From contig CM037463.1 in the NCBI GenBank assembly GCA_021014325.1, positions 24,422,526 to 24,486,525 on the forward strand: DNA of 64,000 nt, in the 5' to 3' direction. Positions 54,801-63,018 of the stretch are shown here, piece after piece (within the stretch, counting starts at the first letter, position 1; every line of letters begins with the position of its first letter). A program made the position numbers and the translations under genes. The notes below the pieces were generated by a model, which saw only the letters and a program-made list of their open reading frames with translations, did not search any database and had not been told where the DNA came from. Source of the DNA: Plazaster borealis. Taxonomy: Eukaryota; Echinodermata; Asteroidea; Forcipulatida; Labidiasteridae.

Positions 54801-57800
54801 GTTGATGCTCGCGTTGTCGTACTTTAAACGGGGTGGTTTCAACATTTAACTGTAAAATGAAAATGGAAAAGCTGAGCGATTTTAAGGTTTTCCGTCTTTG
54901 CGTTGGTTAAATACTTACTAGTAGTGAGTAAGTATCTCGAAAATGTGGTCATGCCCAGAAATACGACGTATATACAACTTTAGCGGGTAAGTCTGCTGCC
55001 GCCACAGATAGAAAAAGTCTTCCCTATATCCATAGCCTTGATCAAGGCAGTCGCATTTTTCACTCCAAAAAAGACGCCGTAATCACACCCGTATGTGTGT
55101 GTGCGTAAGGTGTGTATCGCATCGCACGACCCACCCGTATACACTGTGTGTGTATCACGTCGTACGACGCCCGTACACACACTGTGCGCAGGTCATCCGC
55201 ACTCGTACCACTCTCCGCATGCGGAGGCCGTCAGGCCGACAGCCTTGACGGGTCTGTAACTTCCGGGTTTAATGTGTTTCTTGATATTTTCGTCCAATAT
55301 TGGACGAAAATGGGGGGGCTCTCGGATATGCTAGTATGCAGCTCATGAATATTTAAATCTTTCGTCAGACCTATTGCAGACAACACAGGATGGGAAGCAA
55401 ATGAATTATTCATTTTGACGTCCAATCACGAGCTTCTCTCACTATGACCTTTGTACCATATCAATATCATGCTTGCTGTATGTGATGCGATGTGAGTAGT
55501 TACCGACTTAATGGCGTTTGTGTGTAGCATTGTCTCAGCCATTTTTGACCGGTAATCTGCGAGGCTGGTCAGTCAGCTCACAAGTGCTGAACCCGGGCGC
55601 GGCCCCTGGAGCTTTTTGCGCTGCACTCAAGTTCCCTCATTGGACTACCCTGATCACTCGCCATTCTTTTGGTTATTAATTCTGGAGTTGATGTAGTTTC
55701 TGCATCTGTCTTTTCCTGACATGTCCTCTCGAAGTCCGACTCTGTGCAGCGATCGATCCTTACATTGCTGCTTTCGTATCTGGAGCTGTTGATTTCCCAG
55801 CATACCTTTCCAGTTGGTACTCCATGCAGAGATGTGGTCGCCGTCTCTCACTCTGCTTCCACTTGTGTATTGCCGGATTGGCGTGTCTCATTTCTGCGTG
55901 TATCTGTAAGTAGTAGGAACTGTTCTAGGCATGGGGAAAGAAGAACAATTATTTCGCGGGCACTGACGTGAGGGTAGACTTGACTCAAGTCGGACTTTGT
56001 GCTTATTCTAAAACTTGTTACGGTTTTCGCAACACGTTAGAACTGTCATACCAGAAAAGTGAGATATCGACCACTACTACCGCGATCATCACAGATACAC
56101 CTTTTGCTTGTGTCTTCAATGGACAGTTTTAGTGCACCTACGGTGTTGCAAAAGTTCAGTATTAGAAATATTCCCATATCATCAAAATATAAATGTTATG
56201 AACCTTCTTTTAAAAATGAAAGGAATTATGAAGAACCTTAACTGAGCGCTGGAAACACTAAGTAACTGTTTTCACCAAAGTGCAATGCCCTGGGGAGTCA
56301 AAGTCCCTGATATCCTAGACTGGACTATTCCACATATCGAGGGGGGGGGGTGTATTTTTATTTATTTTGTTTTGTTTTGAGGGGCTGAAGAATGTTTTCA
56401 CCCATATAATTCATGCACAAATACAAACATACAGACATAGATCTGAACCCCCTATTAAGTGGAGCCATCTGTTCTTTGTAGCAGGCTTCCAGATGTCTTT
56501 TCTCCCCCTGCCATTCAATCTTGTTGGCTTACTGGGGAGCCAGTAACTAGTGGAACCTTTCCGCCTTTGTGTAATTCCTGGGGTTACTCCCGCACTTAAA
56601 GATGTTTTAACACTGGGGGTACATTCAGCTCTTACCTGAGCTGTTGGATAATACCCAGGAGTATTAGGGAAGTTTTTTTCACATAAACTTCGCCAGTAAA
56701 ACTGCTTCCGCAGGCTACGGCCGAGACGGCAATAGCTTAATATGATTACATTTTTTTCACTGTGTAGCTCCTGGCATTGGGCGGGCCGCGGTTGCGATGA
56801 TTGGCAAGTTTGGCGTAGCAGGTTCTTTCAACACGCTCTACACTTTTTCTGTTGAATTGTACCCAACACCCATAAGGTAACCTTAATGTGTAGTGCTAAT
56901 ATTTGATGCGTGCAGTAGCTCCATTTTAGTTATTTAAAACAAGTTTGTTGTTCCGATGTACACTCCAAACGTCTGTTTTGCTCAACGTGGCGTGTGATGT
57001 TTGCCTAAAAGCTGCAAATATTTATGGAATCTCGATAATTCACAGGATTAACATTGACATTTAGAAAAGTACAGTGACAATTTTTATTAATCAAGTCAGG
57101 CTCGTCAATAGACCTTATGCATTGACGTCATCCAGCCGCCATCTTAGAGGTAAAACGATGACGAAACAATCGAAACGCACACATTTGTACGCGCGGTGCA
57201 CATGATTGGCCAATGAACAACCTCCTTTTGACCTCTAGGCGAGGGCGCCCTACTGTTATGACACGGTAGAAGCACCACAGAACAAGTTTTCACTTTGAAG
57301 ATCCTAGCAGAAAAGGCCATCACAGCTGATAGCTACGAACTTCACCTTTTGCTTCTTGACATGTCAAAGGTATTTGACTCCGTGAAGAGAGTAGTTCTTT
57401 TTGAAGACCTTAAAGAAATGTTGGAGCAGGATGAACTACATCTTTTGGCAATCATACTCAGAGAAGTCCGCTTACAAGTTAGAGTGGGTACAGTCTTAGG
57501 TAAGCCCTTCAAAACCAACATTGGCGTACCTCAAGGAGACTGCCTGAGTCCCATTCTCTTCACAATCTACCTTGCGAAAGCACTGAGACAACTAAATGTA
57601 CAAACACCAGCGGCACCACTGAATCGCCAAGATCATAACTACTCTGCCAATCTACTGCAGTCTCAGTCCCAACCCCTACCTGCGGAACTCGAAAACCACA
57701 ACTATGCCATTTGTCCACCATCATACTTTGAGATTGGGCTGCAATATGCTGATGACATCACATGGGCAAGTAACAATACTCACCCACTTAGGGAAATAGA

Positions 57801-60800
57801 ACGGAGGGCACCTGAGGTTCTTAAAGAGCGAAACCTCAAGGTAAACAACGCTAAGACAGAAAAACATCACATCAGCAGAAACGGAATTAACACCAGCTGG
57901 AAAAAGTGTAAATACTTAGGCTCCCTACTGGACACTGAGGAGGACATCACCAGAAGGAAAGTACTTTCGATGGTATCCTTCAACAAATTTCGAAGTGTTT
58001 TCAACAGCAAGTCGATCTCCCATGCAACGAAACTCAAAACATTCCGCGCATTCATAGCATCCATATTTTTATACAACAGTGAATTATGGACACTAACCAA
58101 GTCACTAGAACAGAAAATAGACGCCTTTCACAGGAGGCTCCTGCGTTCAATCCTCGGCCTTCAGTGGCCCAAAAAGGTGTCAAACAAAGTGCTCTATGAA
58201 AAAACCAACGAGAAACCTTGGAGTGTCATAATCGCCAAAAGACGCCTGAGATGGACAGGCCATCTCCTGAGACTACCTGATGAAACACCAGCCAAGCAAG
58301 CGCTTATGGAGTGTTTACGTCATCACAAGCTGCCAAGGGGCGGTCAAAGAACAACATGGCTGAAAAGGATAAATGAAGACCTGAAAGCCACGGACCTGAA
58401 CATCAAGAACCGACATACCTGGCACTTGACAGCTGATAGAGAACAGTGGAGGATACTTACAGAGTGCGCAATGTCAGACGCACTTGACGAAAGCGCTTAG
58501 ATGATGAGACTGTTATGACATCATGTGCATAAGGTCTATAAACGGCTCTGAATAGATTATATGCACTGTGACGTCACATACTCTCATACAGCGCCCTCAC
58601 TAAGGCAAACTGAGGCAGCTCATTGGAAGATGGCAGTTCTTGGTGCGTAAAACCGTGCGCGTGACCTCAGCGTCCCAGATAGCGTGCCGCACCGTGCATC
58701 ATCGAACGTGTATAAACGCGCCCGACGTGTCCTCCATAGATATAGACCGATCCATACGCGTAAGTGCTGCGCGCTGCCATGGCTGCATCGCCATTGCTGG
58801 GGTGCCGGCAGCGCATTGTTTTGTACACGAAGACATGGAAAACCCTTTTTATGCGAATTAAGTGTCTTCCTTTATGATTTACATACTTTCCCTGACAGGA
58901 CAGCATGTCAAAATAATATACTTATTAAGAATATACTTATTAAATAATATTTGAAACTTATCAGAAAGTGAATACTGAAATTCTGTCGAAAAACCTTGCC
59001 GATGTAGCACATCGTGCAGTTTCAGCGTCTATCACATTTAAACTCACCTATCGTCTGCGCCGTTTTCAGGATTCACTTTATGTTTAGTGTTAACTATTTA
59101 TGGTCAGTGTTCTTATACATCGTTATGTCAAGCTGTCCTGTCAGGGAATTGTGTAAATCGTTGAGAAGGGCACCTAATTCACATACAAAGTTGAAAAGAC
59201 GACAATTTTTCCATGTCTTCGTGTACAAAACATTGCGCTACCAGCGTCCCATCAATGGCGATGAAGCCATGGCAGCGTGCAGCGTTGCGCGCCTCGGATC
59301 GGTCTATAGAATAGACCATATGCATTGACGTCATCCAGCCGCCATCTTAGAGGTAAAACGATGACGAAACAATCGAAACGCGCAAATTTGTACGCGCAGC
59401 GCACAGGATTGGCCAATGAACAACCTCCTTTTGACCTCTAGGCGAGGGCGCCCTACTCAAATGACGTCATAAGCCTTTTTGAGGTATGGCGGACACAATG
59501 CTACAACACTGTAACGTTGTGGTAAAGTTTTGCGTATTGACCATAGAAATAGAACGTATGCTATTCAGTGAAGTGTGCATTTTAGGCGACGCGGCGTTTA
59601 CACGTAAACCTAATGACCATCAACATGGTGAGCGTGGCATCAGTCGCGGCGTGTGACGCGCGCGTATCACGTCCTCCATACCTCAAAAAGGCTTATAAGC
59701 ATTGATCTCCATTATACAGTATAATAGACTACTTCGCAAATACTCCGTGCGCATGCGTTAGCCGTGGAATGAGGTGCATGCTGGTCTAGTTAGCGATCAA
59801 AATGTGTCGCTAACTAGACCAGCATGCACCTCATTCCACGGCAAATGACCGCATACTGAGTATTTGCGAAAAAGTCTATGGAGATCAATGGTCATAACAG
59901 TAGGGCGCCCTCGCCTAGAGGTCAAAAGGAGGTTGTTCATTGGCCAATCCTGTGCGCCGCGCGTACAAATCTGTGCATTTCGATTGTTTCGTCATCGTTT
60001 TACCTCTAAGATGGCGGCTGGATGACGTCAATGCATAAGGTCTATTAGAATAATTTTAATTCTATATCTATGGTCCTATGCAGATCAATGGGCATTACGC
60101 ATGGGGTCTAAAGACTTCTTCGAAATGTAACTTTTTACGCGCACGTTAATCGTGGAATGAGATGCGTGCTGGTCTCGGCATCTTCCCCATTCCACGACTA
60201 ACGCGGCCCAAAATGTCTGCTGCCACCTAGCGTTGTAAACTGTATCAGTTTACTCAGTGTTTAGGTGACTTCTTATTCTTATACAGAACCATTGGCGTTG
60301 GTATGTCTTCCATGTCAGCCAGGATAAGTGGTATCCTGGCTCCGGTCATCCTCTTACTCAGCAAGTACTGGGAACCTCTTCCGTTGGTCATATTCGGTAG
60401 CAGTGCTGCCGTAGCGGGCGCACTCACTCTACTTCTACCTGAGACACTGAACCACCATTTACCAGAAACGATTGAGGAAGGCGAAGTATTTGGAAGTGAG
60501 TTGGATGAGAAATAAACTAAAATTTTAATTAAACGCACGGCCATTTTTCTATACTCTAATCTTTGTAACAAACAGCTGGTAGGGCAAAACAATCCGACCC
60601 ATAATCCAACCCATCAAATTTTGTTGAAACGAGATTTTAGAAATTTCACATCATCTTGAAATACAAAGAAATTAACAAAATGATAGTGACACCTTACCTT
60701 AACTTGAGTTTTCTGATCAATTGTTATGGACGTTTGCCCATAAGCTAATCGAGCTACACCCATCGCGAAGAAACATCCTTGCACGTCCAATCGGAAAGGC

Positions 60801-61884
60801 AGCAATCTTGGAAAAGAATCCTTACGCCTCCCTCTGGACAAAAATGTGGCAAATTTTTAACCCTGCGATGCCCCGACCCTGTCAAATTTACACGACTGCC
60901 ATTGGGTACTGCAGTCAGTAGACCTTGGGAAAACGTGTACAGCTCCTTTGTAATGTTGATTTCATACCTTTTTTCAAAGCTTATAACCTTTCCAGAGGTT
61001 GAAGCGACAGTTTGACGCAAAAAAATTAACAAATATTAATTTTTAATTTGTTTTGTGTTAATTTAGTATGTGTTTACACTGTAAACCGCAGTATTTTTTG
61101 TGCACAAGCCTATGGGGAAAGTGTTTTCTAACTGGAGATTCCGAGCTTATGAGTCACACTGCCTATAGGGTCATAGATTATGTCAATCGGGCCTTTCTGA
61201 GGACAGAACTTAATGGAGTATTTAACTAAAATATGTTTTCGGTCTACTGGCTGCGTAGGCCATCGTGGGCACCTAGCGTTTCCCAAGTACCCAAAGTTGA
61301 GAGTGAACGACCCACGTTACAATGTTGGACCATATCTCTGAACTTTTCTTGGTTTGAAACAAATTTGAAATTGAGGGGAGGGAGCTTTACTGTGTGTGCA
61401 CTGCAAAAACTGGGGTGTTAAATTGACACCATGGGTGTTGTCACATTAAAAATACCCAAAATTTAAATCACAGGGTGTTAAAATAACACTAATTTCGGCA
61501 AAAACAATTATATTGGTGCTATTTATACACCATTATGGTGTTAATTTTGATTTTCTGTTCGGTATCTATTAATATGTGACAACACCCATGGTGTCAATTT
61601 TAACACCCCAGTTTTTACAGTGTGGACAATGAATGTTGTCCCATATTTTGGCTAAATGACTCAAACTGCACATCTTTGTAACACTCTTAGGCGCTAATAA
61701 TAATTAAAATATACCTCTGTCTCTTCCTTACTCGTTTTTGTCGATAGAGGGACAGGGTTTCCACTTGAAGACATCGAAGAAGCCGTGCGAACCCAAGACT
61801 GATGGCAGCAGTGACACCAACTACAAGCAGATTCCATTGAACGAAATAACGTTCTCAACAGATGATGGACCAACAGACGTTTAA
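48380..61884 (+). CDS. SLC22-family organic ion transporter, gene 4 (complete)
   Basis: Ten exons: 48380-48802, 49399-49502, 49886-50040, 52114-52282, 53555-53696, 54065-54162, 55697-55905, 56768-56876, 60287-60495, 61748-61884; 1755 bp = 584 residues plus TAA. Nine of the ten boundaries and all intron phases match gene 3; exon 6 is two codons longer and exon 10 one codon shorter. SLC22 markers: MKFDNILEEIGVFGKYQ, Cys-rich extracellular loop with NCS, NLT and NET sequons, [45 protein letters not shown]. Helix 11 reads MSSMSARISG with Arg as in OAT/OCTN members. A carrier of organic anions or zwitterions is the best guess (inference). Oddities: the exon 1 loop is almost the same DNA as in gene 3, and the start of exon 7 has lost its match to gene 3. 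Confidence 0.93.
48803..49398 (+). other. Intron 1, no recognisable feature
   Basis: Nothing recognised. Confidence 0.55.
49399..49502 (+). CDS. SLC22 gene 4 exon 2 (helix 2)
   Basis: 104 bp; FDLVCAKTDLSGIAQSVFFA then GFLCSSFIWGAVADW. The donor is a weak gtccgt, set by phase and by the equal length in gene 3; gtatag four bases later would break the frame. Confidence 0.88.
49503..49885 (+). other. Intron 2, no recognisable feature
   Basis: G-run near 49612-49622; nothing else recognised. Confidence 0.55.
49886..50040 (+). CDS. SLC22 gene 4 exon 3 (helices 3-4)
   Basis: 155 bp; AGRRPTFVICVTLSLISATS and AMRFFVAAGNYGIFLMAFII. Confidence 0.92.
50041..50752 (+). other. Intron 3, no recognisable feature
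   Basis: AAAC-rich patch near 50390-50430; nothing else recognised. Confidence 0.5.
50753..51406. mobile_element. Inverted-repeat element in intron 3
   Basis: AGATCCTTGTCATTTGATTGG at 50755 faces CCAATCAAATGACAAGGATA at 51387. About 650 bp without coding region; class unknown. Confidence 0.6.
51704..51880. repeat. ~67-bp tandem repeat (about 2.5 units)
   Basis: Unit includes GATTTTTGTTCTTTG.GAACT, GCCTCGGAGTAGGTTTCGG and AATTCGGGA. Confidence 0.85.
52029..52075 (-). ncRNA. Hammerhead-like motif (minus strand), retroelement-associated
   Basis: Minus strand: CTGACGA, then stem GACTAG-AGCAAG-CTAGTC, GAAAC, GTTGAGAC. Same layout as at 32692-32722. One extra base between CTGANGA and the stem departs from the hammerhead consensus, so activity is doubtful. 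Ends only 40 bp before exon 4. Confidence 0.4.
52114..52282 (+). CDS. SLC22 gene 4 exon 4 (helices 5-6)
   Basis: 169 bp; SEIVGPGYRTQVGTLISVCF, REWRHLQQALSLPIAIFF. Confidence 0.93.
52415..52971. mobile_element. MITE with GACTGTGCAAGTCTCGCGCA ends
   Basis: 22-bp near-perfect terminal inverted repeats (right end TGCGCGAGACTTGCACAGTC). 557 bp, AT-rich inside, in intron 4 of SLC22 gene 4. Confidence 0.8.
52972..53554 (+). other. Intron 4 remainder
   Basis: Holds a short GCTGTTGTTGCAGCAGCAGC microsatellite at about 53480-53518; no gene. Confidence 0.6.
53555..53696 (+). CDS. SLC22 gene 4 exon 5
   Basis: 142 bp; acceptor tttgcaaag, donor gtatag. [20 protein letters not shown]. Confidence 0.92.
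53697..54064 (+). other. Intron 5 with (GTT)n
   Basis: TTG/GTT microsatellite at 53878-53906; otherwise nothing recognised. Confidence 0.6.
54065..54162 (+). CDS. SLC22 gene 4 exon 6
   Basis: 98 bp, phase 0 to 2; [20 protein letters not shown]. Confidence 0.92.
54458..54790 (+). mobile_element. tRNA-Leu-derived SINE, type 2 tail
   Basis: Head CACCGGACTCAAGCTCTGGTG with B box GGTTCGAGTCC, body TTTCGGATGGGACATTAAGC, tail CAAGCACCCTTGTTTACGGG, CTCAGGCTTGTGAGCTAC, GAGGCATCCTTGGTTTCATC and (ATA)n. In intron 6 of SLC22 gene 4. Confidence 0.82.
54791..55696 (+). other. Intron 6 remainder
   Basis: GT-rich and ACAC-rich around 55090-55190; a perfect 24-bp palindrome centred on CGTCCAATATTGGACG at 55288-55311. 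No exon found here despite a search for a better start of exon 7. Confidence 0.5.
55697..55905 (+). CDS. SLC22 gene 4 exon 7 (helices 7-9), 5' part diverged
   Basis: 209 bp, identical in length and phase to gene 3 exon 7, acceptor gatgtag, donor gtaagt. From IDPYIAAFVSGAVDFPAYLS onward it matches gene 3 well. The first 19 codons (FCICLFLTCPLEV...) do not match [13 protein letters not shown]; a neighbouring frame resembles it better, suggesting paired frameshifts. Confidence 0.75.
55906..56767 (+). other. Intron 7, no recognisable feature
   Basis: G10 run at 56341; nothing else recognised. Confidence 0.5.
56768..56876 (+). CDS. SLC22 gene 4 exon 8 (helix 10)
   Basis: 109 bp; [20 protein letters not shown] then VELYPTPIR. 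Confidence 0.93.
57108..58540. mobile_element. MITE, family G, copy 1, split by a LINE
   Basis: Left end ATAGACCTTATGCATTGACG, right end ATGTGCATAAGGTCTAT. Without the LINE at 57264-58508 and one duplicate of the target it is about 180 bp. Left 150 bp match 59311-59465. In intron 8 of SLC22 gene 4. Confidence 0.8.
57264..58508 (+). mobile_element. 5'-truncated non-LTR retrotransposon with intact RT C-terminal frame
   Basis: One open frame from 57262 to a TAG at 58498 (about 412 codons). Shows GRSTTEQVFTLKILAEKA, LLLLDMSKVFDSV (motif A, though AFD has become VFD), GVPQGDCLSP (motif B), YADDITWAS (catalytic YADD), then KCKYLGSLLDTEEDI, FLYNSELWTLT and RRLRWTGHLLRLP. ACTGTTATGACA at both ends (57252-57263, 58509-58520) is a 12-bp target duplication. 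The 3' end is only GATGATGAG after the stop: no poly(A). The N-terminal endonuclease part is missing, so it cannot move by itself. Confidence 0.88.
58741..59308. mobile_element. Inverted-repeat element, family D
   Basis: About 170-bp arms: TATAGACCGATCC, GCTGCCATGGCT.CATCGCC, TTTTGTACACGAAGACATGG and CCCTGACAGGACAGC on the left are mirrored on the right, ending GGATCGGTCTATA. Abuts the next element. Confidence 0.82.
59469..59697. mobile_element. Nested inverted-repeat element 1
   Basis: ATAAGCCTTTTTGAGGTATGG at the left, CCATACCTCAAAAAGGCTTAT at the right; 229 bp, non-coding. Confidence 0.8.
59700..59890. mobile_element. Nested inverted-repeat element 2 with perfect 36-bp-arm hairpin
   Basis: CATTGATCTCCAT / ATGGAGATCAATG ends. 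The centre 59761-59842 has two perfect 36-base arms around a 10-base loop (TCAAAATGTG). Confidence 0.85.
60287..60495 (+). CDS. SLC22 gene 4 exon 9 (helices 11-12)
   Basis: 209 bp, acceptor cttatacag, donor gtgagt. [40 protein letters not shown]. Confidence 0.93.
60496..61398 (+). other. Intron 9, first part
   Basis: No gene or repeat recognised. Confidence 0.5.
61399..61623. mobile_element. MITE with CACTGCAAAAACTGGGGTGT ends
   Basis: About 48-bp terminal inverted repeats including TTGACACCATGGGTGTTGTC; right end ACACCCCAGTTTTTACAGTG. In intron 9 of SLC22 gene 4. Confidence 0.88.
61748..61884 (+). CDS. SLC22 gene 4 exon 10 (C-terminal tail)
   Basis: Acceptor tcgatag; KGQGFHLKTSKKPCEP...SDTNYKQIPLNEI...GPTDV-stop, TAA at 61882-61884. 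Confidence 0.87.
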
Positions 61885-61951
61885 CTGGTCAAGTTTAAGT
61901 CTTACTGGTGAAGGCGTTTCATAAAGAGAACCTGATTGCAATGTTCACAAT

Positions 61952-62092
61952 GGGATACTTTGGAACGCCAGGTGGCAGTAGACTTACCAGGTTAACTTCC
62001 ATTGTTTACGTTGTTCTGAGCATGCGCACATTACCGAGAAAAATGGATTTACCTGGTAAGTCTGCTTCCACCTAGCGTCCCAAAAGTTCCCC
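61952..62092. mobile_element. MITE with ~38-bp ends
   Basis: ACTTTGGAACGCCAGGTGGC...AGACTTACCAGGT faces ACCTGGTAAGTCTGCTTCCA...TCCCAAAAGTTCCC; 141 bp. Confidence 0.75.
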
Positions 62093-62139
62093 ATTTACGG
62101 CGTAAGGAAACAAGTTCACGTAAACTATTTTAAGAGGTT

Positions 62140-62420
62140 AAACCCCTGTTTCTTACAAAACAAGCGAAATACATTTTCTAAACGAACAAATTAGTGGGGA
62201 CGTGTCTGCATTAACTAGGGTCGTACGTTTACAATTTAAAAGGTCATGTGTTCTTTATTACTAACGAGGGCTTTAAGTTTACATAAACGATTAAGAGGGC
62301 ATGACTGTGTTGTCTGTTACTAACGAGTGGTATGGCATACGTTATTTCACACTAAACGATTAAAATACAAGCTTGTCTCCTGTTACTAAACGAGGGGTAA
62401 ACGTTTACATAAAGCTAGCG
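62140..62420. repeat. Degenerate ~65-bp tandem repeat
   Basis: GTTACTAACGAGGG and TTTACATAAACGATTAA words recur three to four times. Confidence 0.6.
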
Positions 62421-62690
62421 TGTTTGATCAGTAACTACGTACGTGGGAAATGCGTTGACATTGTGTAACAAAATATAAGCTAAATAATAATCAAACAATC
62501 GCATAGACCTATGGACGAAATAATTGGTTTTCAATATTGAATACTTTTTACTCTTATTTCACTGTTGTCATAGTCCTTTTCAGAACACACACAAACCAGA
62601 AACAAAAGATAGAGTGCCGGTGTCAGATGCAATTGTGTCCGCCATGCAATACTGTCCACTCGGGACACTTTTGCATTTGCAATCGTGTTC

Positions 62691-63018
62691 GGGGCGCGTA
62701 TTTTTTTTTTACACCGCAGCGAGGGGTTTTGTACTGTAACACTGTCAATTCCGTCTTGAGATAGGAGACCACGTCTAACCCTAAACCCTAACCCTAAACC
62801 TAACCCTAACCCTACCCTAACCCGGACCCTAACCCTGACCCTAACCCTGACCCTAACCCTGACCCTAACCCTAACCCTAACCCAAACCCTAACCCTGAGC
62901 CTAACCCTAAACCTAACCCTTTATAGGCATAAATATTTGTAGTCTCATCTCAAGACAGGAAATGGCAGTATGTACAAAACCCCTCGCTGCGGTGTAAAAA
63001 AAAAATATGCGTCCGGGG
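62691..63018. mobile_element. Foldback element enclosing telomere-like repeats, copy 2
   Basis: Arms ACACCGCAGCGAGGGGTTTTG / CAAAACCCCTCGCTGCGGTG and TCTTGAGATAGGAGAC / GTCTCATCTCAAGA around 62777-62920. Confidence 0.88.
62777..62920. repeat. Interstitial telomere-like array (CCCTAA)n
   Basis: About 23 units of CCCTAA with CCCTGA and CCTAAA variants, wholly inside the foldback element. Confidence 0.92.

Larger units (their letters stand above)
59311..60045. mobile_element. MITE, family G, palindromic copy with nested elements
   Basis: Two ~155-bp arms (GACGTCATCCAGCCGCCATC, GGTAAAACGATGACGAAAC, TAGGCGAGGGCGCCCTACT and their inverse) enclose 59469-59697 and 59700-59890. Confidence 0.82.

Noticed and set aside
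57108..58540. A TIR transposon encoding a reverse transcriptase
   Set aside because: The RT fragment has its own 12-bp target duplication inside the MITE, so it is a nested LINE, not cargo of the TIR element.
62777..62920. Chromosome end
   Set aside because: The CCCTAA array is short, degenerate and enclosed by inverted repeats, with unique sequence on both sides.
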